Source of the DNA: Apostichopus japonicus | Lineage: Eukaryota > Echinodermata > Holothuroidea > Aspidochirotida > Stichopodidae | Reading direction: 5' to 3' | DNA: 64,000 bases | Assembly (NCBI RefSeq): GCF_037975245.1 | Contig: NC_092564.1 | Span: 24,922,484-24,986,483, forward strand | Shown: one piece after another, positions 54,672 through 64,000 of the stretch | Numbering within the stretch: the stretch's first letter is position 1 | How the letters are laid out: the number at the start of each line of letters is the position of its first letter | Notes under the pieces: model-generated | What the model saw: only the letters and a program-made list of their open reading frames with translations | Databases searched by the model: none | What the model was told of the DNA's origin: nothing | Made by a program: the position numbers and the translations under genes

Positions 54672-55361
54672 TCAATGCTTTCCCCACATAGAAACTTTCT
54701 GCCCCCTATACCAGACCCTATACCTATACCGACAGTTTTGGTCGTAGAATAAGTAGAAGTGTACGGTGAATACCAACTCATTCTGGACGTGGTAGACACA
54801 GAGTGTTGTTGTCATGACAATGCAAGCAAGCTGTGAGGAAAAATTTCTGTGCGATACAAGTTTCGATATTCCACAACAGAGTGTTGTGGGGCGTAAGTGC
54901 GATACTTGTTTACCCAAACACAAAATCTGTATTTTGTTCAGAAAAGACTGCTGACTCGCGGATATTATTTTTTCTCTTCTAAAAGAATATTTTTCAGGTT
55001 TCTTCGCTTCGAAAAGGAATATTTCAGAGGTAGATTTAGTTTTTGATGCGTAAAGGAGGAACTTAATGTTTGAAAGTGTCTCTTGGTGGCCAGTTATAGT
55101 TGTCACATTTTGCACCAGAAAGAAATGGGAGTAACTAGGGGTATAATCATACTGTATTATGCACATAATAGAATGTTTTTTCTTTTGTTCAAGTTTGTTG
55201 TATATATCTATGATATGACACTTGTTTGCTTTTCGAGTGCACTTTTGGTTCAAAACATAATACACTGCAAAATGACACTGGAAATGGGCACATGGGAAAT
55301 GGAATGAAAATTTCACCTGTGGATGCTTAGATAATATTCCTATTTCTGCTGAATAAACCAT
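54672..55361 (-). other. Long antisense open frame of unknown nature (229 codons)
   Basis: The longest frame in the window not explained by a tandem repeat. It begins MVYSAEIGILSK and ends ...KVSMWGKH, and has a stop four codons upstream of its ATG. It is rich in Ser, Lys, Tyr and His, has no clear signal peptide or domain I recognise, and lies antisense inside amphiphysin intron 2. It could be a chance frame, an old element fragment, or a nested gene. Nothing else supports coding. Confidence 0.15.
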
Positions 55362-55547
55362 AACCCCTGAAGTCTACTTTAATCCTACCCCTGAATTATC
55401 CTGTTAAAAAAGAATCGTACAGAGTGCTCTTAAACCTCTCCTGTTAATCTCCTTGGCTCATTTTGAGGTTTTTTCCGTAATTATCCTTGAATCGTTGGAT
55501 GTTTTTATTAATTTTTTTTCCCCCCTTGTCCTCTCTCGGTGTTGCAG

Positions 55548-55642
55548 CTATGGGCAATGCCAGCAGCAGTCTCTACAATACCCTTGAAGAAATTTATGAA
55601 GAAGAATGGGATGGACAGAGTGAACTGGGAAACATTAAAGAG
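55548..55642 (+). CDS. Amph: Amphiphysin exon 3 (BAR helix 1 end/loop)
   Basis: 95 nt, completing codon 72 (Ala) and ending in phase 0 at residue 103. AMGNASSSLYNTLEEIYEEE aligns without gaps with the vertebrate [20 protein letters not shown]. Acceptor TTGCAG after a long pyrimidine tract; donor GTATGG. Confidence 0.95.
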
Positions 55643-56015
55643 GTATGGCGAATTATGTCCAGATAAGGTCAATTTTAATCAGTTCTCTTAAAGCCTGGCC
55701 TTTGCATAATATTTCAACCATGTTCATTACGAAGATGGAGAGTTTCTTACGAACGATGGGTTACAAAAAATGATTTTCAACTTTTCCTTTTAACTTTTAA
55801 CTTTAAAAAAAAAAAAAACTCTTTTTTTCCCTTCAACTTTTCCTTTTACGTTCAGTATCTCTCAAAATGTTTTGTTCTTTTTTCTACAAACTTGGTTTGT
55901 AAAAATCATCTTGACTTCATACCTTCTTATAAAAATCTGTTATTCATTTCTTTTAAAACAAAAATGGAAAGATATATCCTGATTAGTTTCTTCTCTTTTT
56001 TGGGATTTTCTGCAG
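55643..56015 (+). other. Amph: Amphiphysin intron 3 (373 bp)
   Basis: GTATGG...TCTGCAG; T-rich throughout, nothing else seen. Confidence 0.92.
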
Positions 56016-56111
56016 ACTCTCGGATTATTATGGGATGACTATCAGAGGAAGCTGTTGGATCAGATTTTCAATCCAATTATTCGATATCAGAGCAAATTCC
56101 CTGATATGAAG
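56016..56111 (+). CDS. Amph: Amphiphysin exon 4 (BAR helix 2)
   Basis: 96 nt, residues 104-135. LLWDDYQRKLLDQ matches vertebrate LLWMDYHQKLVDQ, and YQSKFPDMK matches the conserved YLGQFPDIK at the helix 2 kink. Both ends phase 0; donor GTAAAA. Confidence 0.96.
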
Positions 56112-58119
56112 GTAAAATTTATGTTTTTTTTTTTTTTGGCCTGTCTTTTTCTTTGACCTTCATCAGGACTCCCCCCTCCCCCTCCCTCCCCCTCCCTCCC
56201 CACTCCTCCCTCCCCCAATGAAAATTTGTTTCAATGTAACACCTCATCAGCTCAATTGATGGAGTTTTCATCGTTATCCAAATCATGAATGATGTAATTC
56301 ATATTACCCATATTTTTTTCTTTGTGGATGTGTTTTTTTTGGGGGGGGGGGAGGGTCACATAATGTAATGTATTGAATAAATATTATTAACAAAATGCTA
56401 ATAGCAAATTACCATAAGTGCAGCTTAGTCACTAAATTCTTCCTAATTTATATTTATTGGGAATGAAAGATGCCATTCGAGATTATCTTAAATAATAGTT
56501 TTTTTTGAAGGCATTGTGAAATAAAACCACACAAAAATAGTTACTGACTCGGTCGTTCCCTCAAAATACCAACAATATTCATCAATGAAGATATTAAACA
56601 AGGAATAGAAATGCAAATAGAAATAGAAGAAAACTGTAAATAAAAGATAAATTAAGTATCAAGAAAATGCCAAAAAAAAACACACAGAAGGATGTAAAAG
56701 AAGGGAAAAACAGTTTCGAAGTACCTGTTGTATGTGTATGCAAATTTGAAACAGTTGCATTCATTTAATATTGTACACAAATTGGAACTTTGAACTATAG
56801 TTCAAAATCATGTGCTCATTAATTATAAAGTGTCTCTGGAGAGCTTTCCTAGTTTATCTATAACTTTTTTATGAAACTACATACATAAGAGAACCCATAA
56901 AACTGTACTTTTTTATTACTTTTGACACAAGGTGAATATAAAATTAGAGCAAGCAAACACTGTGCATATAGAACTGATTTAATGAGCTACTCAGCACTAT
57001 CTATTGTTTTCATGTTCCTTTTAGAGTGCGATCTCCTCGCATTAGTTCTAAACACATAAACGACGAAAAATTAAACCGTTTAGAATCGTCAAAAGCCGGT
57101 CTGCTCTGTATCTTGCGACTGAACCATCAATAACGTTGTGAGCACAATGCCTGGGTTTGCAGTCTTAGGCTGAGCGTATAATGCAAACGGTTGAACAATC
57201 GATCGTTCGTCCCGATAGTCATTTATGGCATTGTACTGTGTATAATGTGGGGAATAGAAAGTACTTTAGAGTTGGCATTTTGAAAGGGAGTTGGCCTTGA
57301 TGTGAAAATAATTAGATTAATAAACTCGTTAACAACCTGATGCACTTTCCTTTTTGCGGTTTATAATTCAGCTAGCTTGTGTTTAGCGAGTTTTACTTCG
57401 TATTCTTTGTAGCTTGGGTTTCTTCATAACTAGAGTTTGGCACTCCAATTAAATATCTTCTTGCCTCCCCCCACCCCCTCCTCTTCCCTCTTTTTGGTGG
57501 TCTCAGGGTTCCTCTTTGTCCAGCATCATGTCAAGTAGATCTAGTATTGCTGTATATGTGTGATGACATGGTTTGGGAGCTTGAGGATGGGGAGAGTGTA
57601 AAAAATGTAATGGAATTTAAAGTTTGTTCATGGTAAACAATGATGGTACTCATTTATTGATTCTTTGTTCTAATTAAAACATTTGTTCTTGGAACTAGTG
57701 CAGGAAGCATCTGCAGCTCAAACTATAACATATACCTGGCTTATCATTCCCCTTTCAGTATTCATCTAATAATTTCATATTTTGAGGAAGTCTGTTGCGG
57801 GATTTTGGTTTTGAACCGAAACTGTTTTTTCGGCCACAGCAATACATCTTCTGTACATATCAGGGAAGGATTTAATGTTTTTTTGTGTAGCAGGTTTTGA
57901 AGGCTCTCAGTTTTGTCTCTTATGAAATACTACTGATTCCATGTAACAAAATGGCTGTACATCTTGGACTCTCATAGTAAATTGACCATTTTGCGATTCG
58001 ATACCGGATAAATAAATCCCGGCACATCCATCTCACCAGTGAAGTCATTTTGGGGAAGATATTATGCCGAGAGAAAAATGTATTTTAAGAGATCAACATT
58101 TTTGTTGGCTTGTTTTCAG
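56112..58119 (+). other. Amph: Amphiphysin intron 4 (2.0 kb)
   Basis: GTAAAA...TTTTCAG. A CCCTCCC polypyrimidine tract lies ~60 bp after the donor (56169-56216), a G run is at 56340-56351, and member 2 of a dispersed repeat pair is at 57893-58012. Confidence 0.9.
57893..58012 (+). repeat. Dispersed intronic repeat, member 2
   Basis: Same family as 51448-51605, in the same orientation, located ~110 bp upstream of exon 5. Confidence 0.6.
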
Positions 58120-58221
58120 AAAAAAGTGGAAAAGAGGGGAAGAAAGTTGATCGACTATGACAGTGCCCGACATACGCTGGATGGTGCCAAAGGGAAAAAG
58201 GATGAGGCTAGATTGGCAAAG
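58120..58221 (+). CDS. Amph: Amphiphysin exon 5 (BAR core signature)
   Basis: 102 nt, residues 136-169. EKRGRKLIDYDSARH is the most diagnostic string of the amphiphysin/BIN family (vertebrate AKRGRKLVDYDSARH). D149 and R152 correspond to human BIN1 D151 and R154, both sites of myopathy mutations; the constant offset of two residues shows no gap since K33. It ends KKDEARLAK. Donor GTGAGC. Confidence 0.97.
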
Positions 58222-58488
58222 GTGAGCTAAGTGCCGGAATAAATCTTTCTCCTTATCCTCCCCAACCCTTCCCCCTCCCTTTCCATGCACCATCACCTCC
58301 TCCACCCCCCCCTCTTCCTCAAAAGTAAATGAATCATTGTCCATCTTAGATGTGGTCTAATTTTAGATATTTTCATCTTTTGTCCACAGTTGCAAGAAAA
58401 ACCTGTGGTTGTTCTTTATGATGACACCTTCTTTATTAACACTTTTTGGTTCCTTGCTAAAAGCAAAGGAACCTATGTATTCAGGTTG

Positions 58489-58519
<31 letters not shown>

Positions 58520-61500
58520 ACGCTTAAGCTTGTATGCACGATAACTCAACAAGGGATTGACTGATCATGATCAAACTTGGTGGGTGGGTGGCCCATAGTG
58601 AGTAGATGAACCCTATTGTTTTTGGTGCCCACAAAGGTCACCAAAGGTCAGTTATGGTCCAAAAACCCAAAATACTAAAACTGCAATAATTCCCAGTGCC
58701 AATGTGCGACAAGGTTGATATTTTGGGACAAGTTGTGAACTGGTTAGGGAAACATTTTGAAACTTAACGGTCATGTGATGTGAGGTCACCAAAGGTCAAT
58801 TAATGTTAAAAATCTAGTTTTTTTGCGATAACTTGAGAACGAATTGTCCGTTAGGGTTGGGAGTTGCTTCAGTGTAATCCAATTGTCGACCCACATCTGG
58901 GTGACCCTTGACCTCAATTTGACCTCTGGTGACCTTTTCATGTTTTGGGGATTTTTACAGTTTCGATGCTATTTTCAGATGTCAAAGGTACCTTCCGATC
59001 ATAAATATCGATAGGTTGACCCCCGTGTGACCTTTGTGTGCGAACTTATAAGGGGTCAAAGTTTTCGGTCGGAGTTAGGATGGCTGTACAGACTTATCGT
59101 GTTGATTTTTGGAATCAGTAGATCAAACTACATTTGAAACCAAGGTCAAAAGGTCAAAGGTCACATTAGAAAAAATGTGCTTAGTTTGGGAGAAAACGGG
59201 CGAAAAAGAAAATGTTTGGTTTTGATGCTAGATTTGGATATCAAAGGTACCTTCCGATCAAAAATGTCAATGGGTTGACACCCGGGTGACCTTTGTGTGT
59301 AAAGTTATACAAGGTCAAAGTTAATTTTCAGACATTTAATGCAATAACTCCCAGTGCCAAGGTGTAACAAGGTTGATATTTTGGGACAAGTTGCAAATGG
59401 TATAGAGGAATATTTTCAAACTTAACGGTCATGTGATCCGAGGTCATCAAAGGTCAATTAATGTTAAAAAACTAGTATTTTGGGTGAGAAAATGGGCAAA
59501 GAAAAAAATGTTTGAATTTTTACAGTTTTGATGCTATATTCACGTCTCACCAATCAAAAATGTCAATAGGTGTACCCCAGGTGACCTTTGTGTGTGAAGT
59601 TATATGAGGTCAAAGTAAATTTTCAGACATTTAGTGCAATAATTCCCAGTTCCAAGGTGTGACACAGTTGATATTTTGGGACAAGTTGCAAATGGTATAG
59701 GGGAATATTTTCAAACTTAACGGTCATGTGATCCGAGGTCACCAAAGGTCAATTAATGATAAAAAACTAGTATTTTTGTGATAACTTGAGAACGAACTGT
59801 CCGTTAAGGTTGGGAGTTGCTTCAATGTAATCCAGTTGTCGACCCGCATCTGGGTGACCCTTGACCTCAATTTCACCTCTGGTGACCTTTTCGTGTTTTG
59901 GGAATTTTACAGTTTCGATGCTATTTTCAGATGTCAAAGGTGCCTTCTGATCATAAATGTCAATAGGTTGACCCCCGTTTGACCTTCGTGTGCGAAGTTA
60001 TACGAGGTCAAAGTTAATTTTCAGACATTTAATGCAATAACTCTCAGTTCCAAGGTGTGACACGGTTGATATTTTGGGACAAGTTGCAAATGGTATAGGG
60101 GAATATTTTCAAACTTAACGGTCATGTGATCCGAGGTCACCAAAGGTCAATTAATGATAAAAAACTAGTATTTTTGTGATAACTTGAGAACGAACTGTCC
60201 GTTAAGGTTGGGAGTTGCTTCAATGTAATCCAGTTGTCGACCCGCAACTGGGTGACCCTTGACCTCAATTTGACCTCTGGTGACCTTTTCGTGTTTTGGG
60301 GATTTTTACAGTTTCGATGCTATTTTCAGATGTCAAAGGTGCCTTCTGATCATAAATGTCAATAGGTTGACCCCCGTGTGACCTTCGTGTGCGAAGTTAT
60401 ACGAGGTCAAAGTTAAAAAATATTAATGAGGTCACAGGTCAAACGTGAAAAACTCCCAAGTTGCAATGACTTGGCTACTATTTATTGGAATTTCGTCAAA
60501 CTTGGTATGATATTGGTAGATAGTCTCCACACACTGATGTGTGTTGCAATTGATATCATGCATGTTTATAGGGGGGGGGGGGGCCTAGCATTATTTCGTT
60601 ATGAAAAGTTTGTATGCACAATAACTCAACAAGGGAATGACCAATCATTACCATACTTGGTGAGTGGGTGGCCCATAGTAAGTAGATTAACCCTGTTGAT
60701 TTTGGTGCTCATTTCATGAATATTAATGAGGTCATGGGGTCAAACGTGAAATACTCCAAATTGCAATTACTTGGCTACTATTACTAGTCAGAATTACGTC
60801 AAACTTGGTATGATGATAATGGTAGATAGTCTTCACACACTGATGTGTGTTGCAATTGATATCAGGGCTTAGCATTACTTTGGCAACAAAAGTTTGTGAG
60901 CATAAATTACTGTTGTTGTATTAGGGCTTTGTTAGAAATTTCCCTATGAATGGAACTAATGAACAGCAGCAAGGAACCATGAAATGTTTTCATTCTGGTT
61001 TATTCCTTGCTAGAGGCAAAATGAATCTAGGTGATATTGATGGCATGTGTGTGTGTGTGTGTGTCATGCCTTAGCTTGGCTTGTAAACATGATAACTGAA
61101 AAAATTATAGGGTGGGTGAAATTCATATTTGGTGCCCTAGATGCACCTTATTGAGTAGAAGAATCCTATTGTTTTCTGTGAGTTTAGAGGTCAACATAGG
61201 TCAAAGACTGAAAACCTTTTAAGCATGATAACTCAAAAATGGTATGATGGAGGAACTTGAATTTGAAGTTGAAGAAACTCATTGTTTTCTGTGGAGGTCA
61301 AAGGTCATTTGATGTGAAAGTCTGGAAACTTTATGAACACGATATACCTCCAAAAGCAAATCTTGGATGAAATTCATACTGGGTACGTGGGATGCACCAT
61401 ACTTAGTAAAAGAACCCTGTTGTTTTCTGCAGGGGTTAAAGGTCATTAGAGTTCACCAGATGCTAAAGTGTGCTAACTCCAAAAGTAAAGCTTGGATGAA

Positions 61501-61875
61501 CCTTATACTTGGTCTGTGGCTCTGCCTTATTTAGTCAGACATACATTCCATTCTGTGGAGGTCAAAGGTCATTTGAGCTCAGCAGAGGGCAAAGTATGAA
61601 ATGCCAAAAAAAAAGTCAAAAAAAAAATCAAAAGAAAGGAAGGGGCTCTAAATACTAACAGTTGGGCTATGTTATTCAGTTGTGTGTTGGTAACAACGTT
61701 TAGTAGATTTAGTCATACTCAAACTTTTGATGTGATTAAAATTCATTGAAACTTTAACAAGCATATCTGGTTGATTCTTTCACTACAATCTTCGATATTG
61801 GATACCCTTGTTTACAGCTTTTGGTTTTGTCTGTTATTCTTTACCGGTTACGCTTTCGCTTTTGTAATCACGCAG
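58222..61875 (+). other. Amph: Amphiphysin intron 5 (3.65 kb)
   Basis: GTGAGC...CACGCAG. Mostly a complex repeat (58436-61580). This is the position where vertebrate BIN1 carries its neuron-specific 31-residue exon; I saw no equivalent coding segment here. Confidence 0.85.
58436..61580 (+). repeat. Complex repeat with ~397-bp tandem units, AGGTCA-rich
   Basis: Starts with GGTTCCTTGCT/AGCAAAGGAACC near-inverted ends and a GT run (58492-58519). Units beginning TTTCAGACATTTA recur at 59326, 59621 and 60018 (spacing 295 then 397), with older units upstream from 58680. A second head segment (TATGCACAATAACTCAACAA) recurs at 60615, and GT runs again at 61044-61063. AGGTCA/GGTCA half-sites are dense, e.g. 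59143-59163 (three AGGTCA), 61295-61307 and 61559-61571 (AGGTCAAAGGTCA). Confidence 0.85.
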
Positions 61876-61961
61876 GCTGAAGAAATACATGCTGAAAAGA
61901 AGAAGAATTACGAAGACATAAATAATGATCTTCACGAAGAATTACCCGATTTATACGACAG
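61876..61961 (+). CDS. Amph: Amphiphysin exon 6 (BAR helix 3 start)
   Basis: 86 nt, residues 170-197 plus two bases of codon 198. AEEIHAEKKKNYEDINNDLH and EELPDLYDR align with vertebrate [20 protein letters not shown] and EELPSLWNSR. It joins directly to exon 5 (..RLAK-AEE..), the arrangement of the exon-7-skipped vertebrate isoform. Donor GTGAGC, phase 2. Confidence 0.96.
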
Positions 61962-63125
61962 GTGAGCACAGTCACATATTAAAGATAAATGGAAAACAAA
62001 AACATGCTATGTATGGAGATGTCTCGGTTGAAAAGGGTCATGTTGAAGGCTCCCATTTTGATCCAGTGTGTGATCTCATAAATTTACCATCATCGGGAAT
62101 TATCTTTCCTTTCACCCGTTTTCTTGGTTTTTCTTCTTTTCGTCTGTTCTGCCATTAACAAAGAAAGAAAAAAACATGGAGTATGTTATTATTTTCAGTT
62201 TTCGTAAGGAAAGTAAACAACGTTCCTACAAAAAGCAATACAAGTATTCAAAGCTGTTTCTGTGAACAGTGATTGTTGAACAAACTTACGTTGTTTTGGT
62301 ATTTCTGGTGCGGGAGATGTGGTGTGGTTGTTCTTTCACTGGCTGCACTGCAGTGTTGGTGCAAAGTGGGTGCCTTCACCTCCCTCATGTTAGCAACTTG
62401 TATTTAAAGGTACAGTTGGCAGAATGCTGGGGTACACACTCATTGATGGGATGTTGGGATGTTACGTGACCGTCCTGGAAGCAAGAATGGGGGTGTGACG
62501 ATGACCCCCCTGACTCATGTTTCTCTGAAGACTTGATACAAGCCAGAGATCGTCCAAGACTTGATATGATAATAATAATAATAATTTATTTTATAAAGCG
62601 TAAAATCCACAAAAGTGCTCTAAAACAATATGTAACAGTACATAAAAAAATACATGACACAAAATATGTAGTAAAAATGCAGAATTAAATACAATATAAA
62701 TGTTTCTGTCATAAGCCAGAGATCATTCAAGACTTGATATCAGCCAGAGATCGTCCAAGATCATTACAAGGGTAGGGCTTGATGTGGGCTTCTGTTGGTT
62801 TCACTAAAATAATAGGTAGAATAGAAAAACAATATTTTGGCATTTGCATCATGTGCAAAACGGCACTTAATCAAAGATGGTGACCAAACACACAGTAGTG
62901 GATAATGAAAACATTAAACATTTAAAAATGAGTGGTTCTGTGATTTCAGCTTTATTGCACACATCAACAGTCTTGGTGTACTATGTAAGAGGGAATATCA
63001 GTATAGTAAGATTCATACGCTGTGCCTGTGTGACATTTTAATATCAAACCATGATATCTCATATGGTACAATTTTCCATTTTGTTTTAATGATGTTTACT
63101 CACAACAATTTTTCTGTTTTCATAG
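61962..63125 (+). other. Amph: Amphiphysin intron 6 (1.16 kb)
   Basis: GTGAGC...TTCATAG. Contains three ~28-bp units CAGCCAGAGATCGTCCAAGA (62532-62770) split by a retroelement-tail-like insertion at 62567-62710. Confidence 0.88.
62567..62710 (-). mobile_element. Probable 3' tail of a non-LTR retroelement
   Basis: A GATAATAAT run followed by TTTATTTTATAAAGCG; in reverse this reads CGCTTTATAAAATAAA then ATT repeats, a frequent 3' end of invertebrate LINE/SINE elements. It interrupts a ~28-bp minisatellite. No coding part. Confidence 0.45.
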
Positions 63126-63278
63126 GCGCATTCCATTCTACGCTCAAACCTTCCAACAGCTGTATTCAGCAGAATCCACGTTTCACGAAGAAGTCGGGAA
63201 AGCTATGAGCCAGCTGAGTGACATCATGGCTAACTTGAATAAAGAAGCTCAAGTGGGCACTTACAGTATCAAAAAAAA
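63126..63278 (+). CDS. Amph: Amphiphysin exon 7 (BAR helix 3, end)
   Basis: 153 nt: the last base of codon 198 through residue 248 plus two bases. RIPFYAQTFQQLYSAESTFH, then EEVGKAMSQLSDIM, match the vertebrate [20 protein letters not shown] and KEMSKLNQNLNDVL. It finishes TYSIKK at an A8 tract directly followed by the strong donor GTAAGA. If that donor is not used, the frame reads one more Lys and stops (TAA at 63280-63282), which would give a 249-residue BAR-only protein. Confidence 0.94.
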
Positions 63279-63488
63279 GTAAGAAGGTGTTTAATGATTG
63301 ACTTATAGATGGCAATCAGGATAGTAATGATGCCGAGGTAATAAAATTGAGGACAATGATTTAACATGTGCACATATTCTGGTAGCCTCAAGTCTGCGGT
63401 ATGTATAGTAGTATATATGTACTGTATGTAGTGTTGTATGTGCAATATATATAGGATTATGTGTACAATATATAGTATTATACGTACA

Positions 63489-63528
<40 letters not shown>

Positions 63529-64000
63529 CAATATATATAGTATAACAGAGAATAACTTAGTGTTCAATTTTGTGTTTGTTTTGTGTATGGTTTCTGTGTA
63601 GAAAAACTGCTATACTTCTTTGCACTTGTATAGCAACTTGACCATATCTTGCATACAGTAGCATTTTGCGATGCAATACTGTATAGATTATTCCCTGGTA
63701 TATATGTACTATAGCAGTATATTAACTGTGTAAGGTTTTACGTGTACCATACATAGTATTATGTATATAGTCAGTATTGCGAAGTTCGGAACACTGCGCA
63801 GTTCGGACACCTCTAAGAAATGCACAATTTCACCCTGATAACCTACAGCAAGAGCCAATTTCACAAAAAACTACGAAGCTACAGTTATTTTCTCTCCAAA
63901 ATAACCTGTGTGCTAGCAAGTACTTACATATTTGTCTCTAAAAGGAAGTTATAGTTTTGGGGTGTTTAAATCTTAGGTGTCCGAACTTTGAAGTGTCCAT
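63279..64000 (+). other. Amph: Amphiphysin intron 7, cut by the window end
   Basis: Starts GTAAGA. Contains TA/TATG repeats (63415-63540, with a purer TA array at 63487-63528) and a weak third member of a dispersed repeat (63629-63690). The next exon is not reached. Confidence 0.75.

Larger units (their letters stand above)
52730..55547 (+). other. Amph: Amphiphysin intron 2 (2.8 kb)
   Basis: GTAAGG...TTGCAG. Holds SINE family 2 (52933-53120 plus a tail fragment at 52800-52835), a partial copy of the GTGTG/AGCTTGTACACACGATA repeat family (53510-54235) with several CATGAATATTAAT motifs, a candidate retroelement tail (54405-54530), and a 229-codon minus-strand open frame (54672-55361). Confidence 0.85.

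Overview
This is animal nuclear DNA: AT-rich, intron-containing and packed with simple repeats and mobile-element debris. The only gene I can support is the 5' part of an amphiphysin/BIN1-family gene on the + strand (45629 to the window end). Its gap-free match to the vertebrate BAR domain and the repeat landscape (TA-dinucleotide arrays, tRNA-derived SINEs, hAT-like and TTAA-type MITEs, a foldback element) suggest a marine invertebrate, possibly an echinoderm or another invertebrate deuterostome. The species guess is inference and weak.

Layout. 1-44.5 kb: gene-poor, apparently intergenic. It holds about a dozen TA arrays, an uninterrupted ~0.8 kb ATCT microsatellite inside a ~1.04 kb array (14485-15528), minisatellites with 20-, 42-, 69- and 105-bp periods, two SINE families, two hAT-like elements with 8-bp target duplications (1523-1997; 41394-41689), a TTAA-flanked element with a perfect central hairpin (40457-41072), and a ~690-bp foldback element (33157-33843). 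The TTAA element and the second hAT-like element both sit inside one ~40-bp tandem array at 40.4-41.97 kb. 44.6-45.3 kb: a CpG-rich, GC-richer island just upstream of amphiphysin, the best promoter candidate. 45.6-64 kb: seven amphiphysin coding exons (26 + 45 + 32 + 32 + 34 + 28 + 50 complete or shared codons) encoding the N-terminal amphipathic helix and essentially the whole BAR domain (248 residues). The exons that would encode the linker and SH3 domain lie beyond the window. Introns contain tandem and dispersed repeats, notably a ~3 kb repeat in intron 5 rich in AGGTCA half-sites.

I did not find a novel multi-gene system. The observations most worth a second look are the foldback element, the nested MITEs, the excess of full TGACGTCA palindromes in the intergenic half (13 in the first ~40 kb and none after), the SINE with a perfect inverted box B upstream of its promoter, and the amphiphysin exon structure, which lacks the equivalent of the vertebrate brain-specific BAR exon and has a possible BAR-only read-through end. 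All comparisons were made by eye and from memory of protein families; no search was run.
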